Below, piece by piece: positions 58,465 through 64,000 of a stretch of 64,000 nucleotides of DNA. The notes beneath the pieces are model-generated. The model was not told where the DNA came from, did not search any database, and worked only from the letters and a program-made list of their open reading frames with translations. Each line of letters begins with the position of its first letter. The first letter of the stretch is position 1. The stretch covers positions 15,671,423 to 15,735,422 of the forward strand of contig OY755176.1 in NCBI GenBank assembly GCA_963576735.1, written 5' to 3'. Origin of the DNA: Bedellia somnulentella. Its lineage: Eukaryota > Arthropoda > Insecta > Lepidoptera > Bedelliidae. The position numbers were made by a program, and so were the translations under genes.

Positions 58465-59330
58465 TTTGTCCTAGTAAAGATGCAAAAATAAACATATCTT
58501 ATATTTACTTGGTAGTGACTCATCCTGAATGGGTTTTTTTTGTTAAAATCAGTTGTATTATTATTTTAATAATTTGTAACCGTACATTAGTAGATAATGT
58601 CACGACAGCAATTTCAAGAAATGGTAGACAGTTTTGCAATAGGTTTTACCATTGAATAGGGAGATAATAAGAATAATTTTCAACTAGTAAAGCAAATAGA
58701 ATTACATAAATACATAGAGAATTACATAGACAGAGGTGAGTAAGTGCCATGTTATTTGAAACACTGAAATACTAAGCAAGTTAATAAAAAGTGAGTATTT
58801 GAGTGGTGACATTAATAACGGTTCCGTATCCATATTATCCAAAAAGACCTACAAGTATACTGCACTTTCATTTGGAAGTGTTCACGATCATAAAAAGAAA
58901 TGGGACCAGACCAGATACTACTGTTTTTTTCTGACCATTTTCTGGTCTTAAAACTAAAATTTCAATTTACATATAAGTGATTATCAGAACAAGTGGAAAC
59001 GACTTGCGGTGAAACCTTAACAATAGGTGTTAAAACAGTATTTTGTAATCATTGTTATGATAAAAAACAATGTCGGCTAAACGTGAATGATTACTCGAAA
59101 GAGACGAAGAGCTTTTTTGTGCAAATGACCGACATACTTTTTTACACACTTTGTAGGTTAACTGTTTGTTTAAATACAAAGGCATGATATCTAACTTATT
59201 CGCATAAAATTGCAAAAATGCCGGCGTACTGACGATATCAACAAAATAAGTATCGGTTACTTACAAAATTTTTCAACAGCACGTTTAAAACTGATTCCGT
59301 AGTAAACTGTCAACTGTCTACAGTCCGGCT
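58465..59330. other. AT-rich stretch, nothing recognised
   Basis: Overlapping antisense frames at 58993-59215 show no domain. Confidence 0.4.
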
Positions 59331-59339
59331 GACTTTGAA

Positions 59340-59890
59340 AATAAATCGAGCCCGAATCAAGTCACTAACACTGAACACTCCACCTAAAATCAAGTTAGCA
59401 CCATTTCACCAAGTCCTGCGAGGTCCGAGCCAAACCCGTTCCGAGGGCACCGGGATTCCAGTTCACGTGAGCTCACCTTTTTGTATCGTTCGTTTCAAGT
59501 TAGACAATTCGTCTTTCAATATCGAGTCATTGGAAGAGAAGTCTAAATTTTGTAAAACTTTTTTCGCGATGATCGTGAGCGGTGAAATGTGGAGCGGCGC
59601 GCGGACGACCTCCGAGCTCGCGGTAGACTGCGGACTGGCGCGCGCTCGGCGGCTCCCACTCGGAAAGCTGCAGCGGTGTGCTTACGAAGCCTTCACATAC
59701 TGCGTCGCATAGATTACACTTGCACATTTTCTTACCTCCCTGGAACACGTTCCATATGCGACGGCATTCGTTTTATGAACGCTCTACGTTGCGCCACTAT
59801 CTCTACCGTTTATTCCAGACGACACATTAAACCGGCGATGGATAAAGAGTTCCTACGGTTTGCGATTGGCAAAACAAGGAGCAGTTAAAG
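59340..59890. other. GC-rich island, possible host exon or promoter
   Basis: Clearly GC-richer than its surroundings (GCGGCGCGCGGACGACCTCC at about 59593). An E box CACGTG sits at about 59464. On the minus strand CAGGGAG|GTAAGA at about 59733-59745 is a strong donor; on the plus strand CTCTACCGTTTATTCCAG (ending 59818) is a good acceptor followed by a short frame (HIKPAMDKEFLRFAIGKTRS). Frames are open on both strands, so strand and role cannot be fixed. Confidence 0.4.
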
Positions 59891-60349
59891 GATCCGGTTC
59901 TGGAGCTTTAGCTCATTTATTGTTATGGGTTCTGCATTCGGGTGCATAGTTTTATGAAATTGGCTTTTTGTTTCAATGGCGGGACCCGGCCAGACTGATT
60001 TTTAAAACATGCATTAGGTTGCCACGCGGGTGATGTGACCATGATGTGGTTATGTTAGGAAGTTACATGCAGAAAATTATCGCCTTCTAAATTAATACTT
60101 TTTTAACAATTAATTGTATCCAAAACAATCTTCTTAATTTAGTAATTAATAAAAGGAATTGAAGGAGAGAATGTAGTAGATATAAGGTCGCTCGCAAAAA
60201 TTTGAACTGTTGTATGATCATTGATCAAGTAAGGAATAGTAAAAATAAAAATAAAAAGAAATTTTAAGATAGTAAGGGCCCATACAAAGCATGGAGGAAA
60301 GTAAATTGGAAGAAATAATAATAGGGACAGTTTGGATTGAAATGTCAAT

Positions 60350-60566
60350 AAAGGATGACAACAGAGGACACATTTAATGCCAATAGAGAATGTCCAATTT
60401 TTCGCAATAAAAAGGCTTGTGTGAAAGTATTAATGAATGAAGACGAAGCGACCAGAGACTTGCTAGGGACGACCCTACGAACTTTGCACGTACAAAATGG
60501 CAATCGATAGAGTCACACCAATTGCAATGAGAACGAACGGGGTGAGTTAATGTATGTATGTAATGT
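60350..60566 (+). repeat. LINE-A 3' remnant, decayed
   Basis: GAGGACACATTTAATGCC, AATAGAGAATGTCC, AAAAGGCTTGTGTG, ATGGCAATCGATAGAG, GGGTGAGTTAATGTATG. Frameshifts throughout. Confidence 0.7.
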
Positions 60567-61241
60567 AACAAGATGGAAAAAATAGCAGAATCTATTTGTT
60601 GATTTACGATTTTGTGATATAACCGGTTAGCAAATTCAATACCTACTAGTCTAAATATAAAAGTAAATATAGCATGCTTTCTTACCCTTTTTGGGGGTAA
60701 GAAAGAAGACAAACATATCCGTCGTATCGTTTCTAAATATCGGTTATTTAACTCTTATGTCAAAATGTTTTAATGTTCATTTCATTTCGACTCTAAGATT
60801 TATTAATGTTTCAGTTGATTTTGACATTTATAGGCTAATGTTGATGATGAGTTATTATATTTAACGTTTAGATCGCAACATTACTTGAAAAAAACTATTA
60901 ACTGACCTGAATTAAAGTCATTACATTGACTAAAGTTTGAGCAAGAGCACAAACTAGCAAGTAGCATAAACACAAGTTTATGAAAAATAAAAACGAGAAT
61001 ATTTCTTTCGATATTATTATTTTATAAATGGTTCTATAAGATAATGTTCTATAAGAGTTTCTTTTAAATATTAAAATAAAAAGTAAGAGCCCTTTTTTTC
61101 AACTCTCCGTTCAATTAATGGTTACTGGTCACCTAGAGTTTTTTTTTGTTAATTTGATAATGTTCGTAATACTTAAATACAATAAGCCATTATTTTATAC
61201 ATGCTCTTATATTTTTGTAATATTTTTCATAAATAGAAATA
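60567..61241. other. AT-rich spacer, nothing recognised
   Basis: No named feature. Confidence 0.4.
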
Positions 61242-61380
61242 GCTGTAAAGTGTTGACTTGGAATAACCATATCCCGTTTTATCATCATCCTCCTCCATTT
61301 TAAAATTTATCCCTCAATAAATTCCGAAAATGGCTAAAGTTTTTTTGTTTTTGAGCCATGAATATGCCTCTATGTATGTT
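61242..61380 (+). repeat. SINE-A remnant, internally deleted
   Basis: CTGTAAAGTGTTGACTTGG (head), then AATTCCGAAAATGGCTAAAG and TGAGCCATGAATATGCC near the tail. Confidence 0.5.
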
Positions 61381-61514
61381 ATTAAACATATGACAGCGGA
61401 TATATAGATCCGATTCATTACTTAAGCAACCACATTAAGCATTTCAGGTGTTGTTCTTGCAACTGAGCAACAAGAGTCTTAAAGAATATAAGATTCATCT
61501 TTCATCATCAGATA

Positions 61515-61756
61515 GGCCATGTAGTGCCATATTAGAAGGTAATTAACCTTTTCTACCCACAGGTGTCATAAGAGGCTACTAAGGGTATGGGGCTTTTTCA
61601 GGCCGTTTTGGGCGATGCGGTTGGAGACCCATTACCAACGGTACTTTATTTCTACCATCTTCTCCCCTATCAACTTGCAAATGTGGCTGAGGAGATGCGC
61701 ACTGTGAGGCTCTAGCTACCCCTTTTATAATGGCCGTGAGTATATGTATGTATGTT
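61515..61756 (+). repeat. SINE-A copy, diverged subtype
   Basis: Head GGCCATGTAGTGCCATATTAG, body GTGTCATAAGAGGCTAC, GGGCGATGCGGTTGGAGACC, GAGGCTCTAGCTACCCC, tail GCCGTGAGTATATGTATG. The minus-strand frame across it is read-through. Confidence 0.9.
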
Positions 61757-61984
61757 AGATTCATAAAATAAGGAAAACAATAATCTTACTATTGAATTTA
61801 AAACTTGTCATGTAAAATATATTTTATCAACCATCTTATCTCTCCTCGGCTTCTGTATTTATTGAATCAAAACAATTTTATGAAATGCACTTATTATTAA
61901 ATAAATAGTCACGAAATTAACCTTAGTCACATCTACTAACAAAACGCTATCTCAAATCAGTCCTTCATAATAATAGTATGTGTA

Positions 61985-62245
61985 GAGTAATAGTGTTGTG
62001 CCGGTCACGTTCTGTGGCGCCTGCGCACTCGGTCCGCCGCAAACCACAACACTATCTTATTACGAGGGGGGGGGGGGGGGTAACCTAGTTTACGTATCTT
62101 TAGATTAGATTAATCCTGCGTATCGATGCATCGATGTTTAGGTGAGATGTAAATAGTGTTATCTATCTAGAATATAGCTATGGCGCAGTTGCGCATCGGC
62201 TTCTATAGATAAATCCACCAAGTTTCAATAAAGTACTGTCTGTCA
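61985..62245. other. LTR-like or other repeat, unassigned
   Basis: TGTGTAGAGTAATAGTGTTG at the left, a GC-rich segment, inverted ATAGTGTTGTG / CACAACACTAT (about 61990 and 62046), a run of about 16 G (62066-62081), and CAATAAAGTACTGTCTG near the right end. The last could be a polyadenylation signal. Ends and target duplication could not be fixed, so a solo LTR is only a guess. Confidence 0.25.
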
Positions 62246-62344
62246 TATGTCTCTTAGTCATCGCTAATAGTGCCCATATCTTTGCTTGCAATAACACATT
62301 CAGACTGCATCTCTTTAAGCTGGAGTAGTATTTTTCTACTTAAA

Positions 62345-62420
62345 CACAAACGTTCACGCTGTATATCCTTCGTTTCCTCAGGATGTTTTCCCTCACCGTT
62401 AACAACTATGATGAGTCATA
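62345..62420 (-). repeat. SINE-B fragment, internally deleted
   Basis: Tail CGTTCACGCTGTATATCC joined to CTCAGGATGTTTTCCCTCAC and GTTAACAACTATGATG; the middle of the element is gone. Confidence 0.75.
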
Positions 62421-63076
62421 TTATTTTTTTCATATTCACGGCAAGCTATATTTATGGGTAAATATAAATGCAAACATGTCGTTTTCTGGCACCGCGTTGG
62501 TAAATTAATCACGTACTAAGTATGAGATAGGGGGAACTGAATCAACAAGAAATTAGAAGGTTCTTTCTCTTATAAAACATCAACTCTGCATATGAAGAAT
62601 TTAACAAATAAGCTTTTCAAGTGAGAGAATAAAAGGCATTCTATGTTTATGTCATAATTATCGTGACATAATTTTGATAACGAACCGTCATCATGATGAG
62701 TGATTTGAATTATTATGTCACGTGATTTTCTTGGATGACACGAACTTTTCTTGTTAAGTTAGAATTATGTTCGGTGACATATATAAAAGCAATTAAGAAT
62801 TTGATGTTGTTATTATTTGTTGTACTTTACTAAAAATAAATATTTTAGCAATGTTGCACTATTTGTTTTTTATTTAGCTGAATGGAGCTCTTCCCGTGAA
62901 CTTCCTAAGGGCACTGGGTAGGTAAGTTATTTATAAAAGAGTTTTATTATCTAATGCTGTGACAATATACATATAGGGGAATAAAATACTTTATTCAGTT
63001 ATTATTATACTTTTTAGGACAAAGTAGTACTGCGCCTTTAAATATATTGACGATAAATACATTTAAATCTTCTTAC
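62421..63076. other. AT-rich spacer, nothing recognised
   Basis: No named feature. Confidence 0.4.
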
Positions 63077-63265
63077 TGCCGCCGGTGGGTGTACGTAAGA
63101 GGCGACTAACAGTATTGGGGCTTTTAAGGGATTTTTGGGCGATGCGGTTGGAGACCCATCACCAACAACACAACACATCTCTAAAAAGGGCTGAGGAATT
63201 TCTAATTCCTTAGCTCTGGCTACTCCTTCTAGGGATTTACAGTCGTGAGTATGTATGTATGCATA
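63077..63265 (+). repeat. SINE-A copy, 5'-truncated
   Basis: Begins at GCCGCCGGTGGGTGTACG, lacks the head, and has a deletion near CAACAACACAACACATC before the normal tail half. Confidence 0.9.
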
Positions 63266-63776
63266 AAAGAGCAAGACAACAATAACTTACGACAAATAAC
63301 TAGATAATCTGTAAGACGATACAGAAAACATAATGCGCATTTCCTCAATTAAATATGATATTTTGATCACAGCATTACAAGTGAAAGTACTAAACGCGAG
63401 TTTAAGTTCTAAACTTAATAGAATATTATAGGATTTCCTTTTGGGGTGACGTGGTGCAAACCTAGGGCACTCAAAGTAAATGTCTGAAGAAACGGCGGAT
63501 AAAATGGCGACTGGCTCTCACGGTCTAGTTTTAAAGACATTTGTTTGGGTTTTGTTGCAGTAATGCGCCATATTGATCCTTTTAAGGATTTCGTCCATTC
63601 GTTTGTCCTCAGAGCTATCGGAAATAATGAATTGAGGCTTCATTGCACATACAAAAGGCTAAAGCAATAAATGCAAGTGATACTGAATAGAGTTAGAAAT
63701 TTAAAACTTTATTTGGATCACGACTTATTCAATAAAGTACATACGATTTATTGGTATTAATTCTCATTTAAAAATC
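63266..63776. other. No feature recognised
   Basis: No named feature. Confidence 0.4.
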
Positions 63777-64000
63777 ATACATATACTCACGGCTATAATT
63801 CCCTAGAAGGTGTAGCCAGAGCTAAGGAATTAGAAATTCCTCAGCCACTTTTGGAAGTTGCGTTGGGAAAATATGGTAAAATAAAGGTTGTTGGTGATGG
63901 GTCTCCAACCGCATCGCCCAAAAATCCCTTAAAAAGCCCCAGTACCGTTAGTCGCCTTTTACGTACACCCACCGGAAGAAATGGGGTAGTGCTATTCTAA
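63777..64000 (-). repeat. SINE-A copy, cut by window end
   Basis: Main-type copy from the tail (CATACATATACTCACGGC) to GGGGTAGTGCTATTCTAA; the last head bases are beyond the window. Confidence 0.92.

Noticed and set aside
59335..59712. 125-codon plus-strand gene
   Set aside because: Open frame in a GC-rich island where the opposite strand is also open; no domain, and splice signals disagree with a single uninterrupted gene.

Overview
This window looks like non-coding DNA of a moth or butterfly (Lepidoptera). It is AT-rich, has almost no coding exons, and is packed with the kinds of transposable element typical of lepidopteran introns and intergenic DNA: an RTE-like LINE, several SINE families with tRNA-like or 5S-like promoters, a mariner, a Helitron with TC...CTAG ends, and MITEs. 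There are no prokaryotic features. All of this comes from reading by eye; no database search was run. Family names LINE-A and SINE-A to SINE-E are labels for this window only.

Two families dominate. LINE-A has one near-complete copy (28977-32088, minus strand) with endonuclease and reverse transcriptase domains broken by a single stop codon, and about eleven short 3' fragments on both strands. SINE-A is about 250-265 bp, with a head near GCCGTGTAGTGTCGGCTTAG and a CGTGAGTATATG(TATG)n tail, and occurs about thirty times. Its last ~45 bp match the last ~45 bp of LINE-A, including the end of the LINE reading frame, so LINE-A is the likely source of the enzymes that move SINE-A. Target-site duplications of 8-25 bp flank many copies of both.

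Region by region. 0-6.4 kb: scattered SINE-A copies. 6.4-7.7 kb: a complete mariner with perfect 27-bp terminal repeats, TA duplications and an unbroken DD34D transposase. 8.4-10 kb: a SINE/LINE chimera and a palindromic IS630/Tc1-mariner-type derivative with 317-bp arms. 10.5-16.4 kb: a MITE, SINE-B copies and a large hairpin. 19.1-21 kb: a truncated second LINE next to the only convincing host exon (20077-20234, minus strand), whose 5' half and splice acceptor are repeated in decayed form. 22.7-24.4 kb: a 21-bp minisatellite, a second MITE and a nested LINE-in-SINE insertion. 27.3-32.2 kb: a 5S/tRNA-like SINE-D and LINE-A nested inside a smaller transposon with 142-bp inverted ends. 32.5-34.3 kb: a GC-rich patch split by SINE-A, and a tRNA-derived SINE-C. 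42-47.3 kb: the densest SINE cluster. 56.5-57.4 kb: a Helitron. 59.3-59.9 kb: a GC-rich island that may be a host exon or promoter. 60-64 kb: more SINE/LINE remnants.

The best evidence for an interacting system is the LINE-A/SINE-A pair. Other structures worth checking are the palindromic transposon carrying pol III B boxes, the 5S-like SINE with repeated body modules, and the decayed exon duplications.
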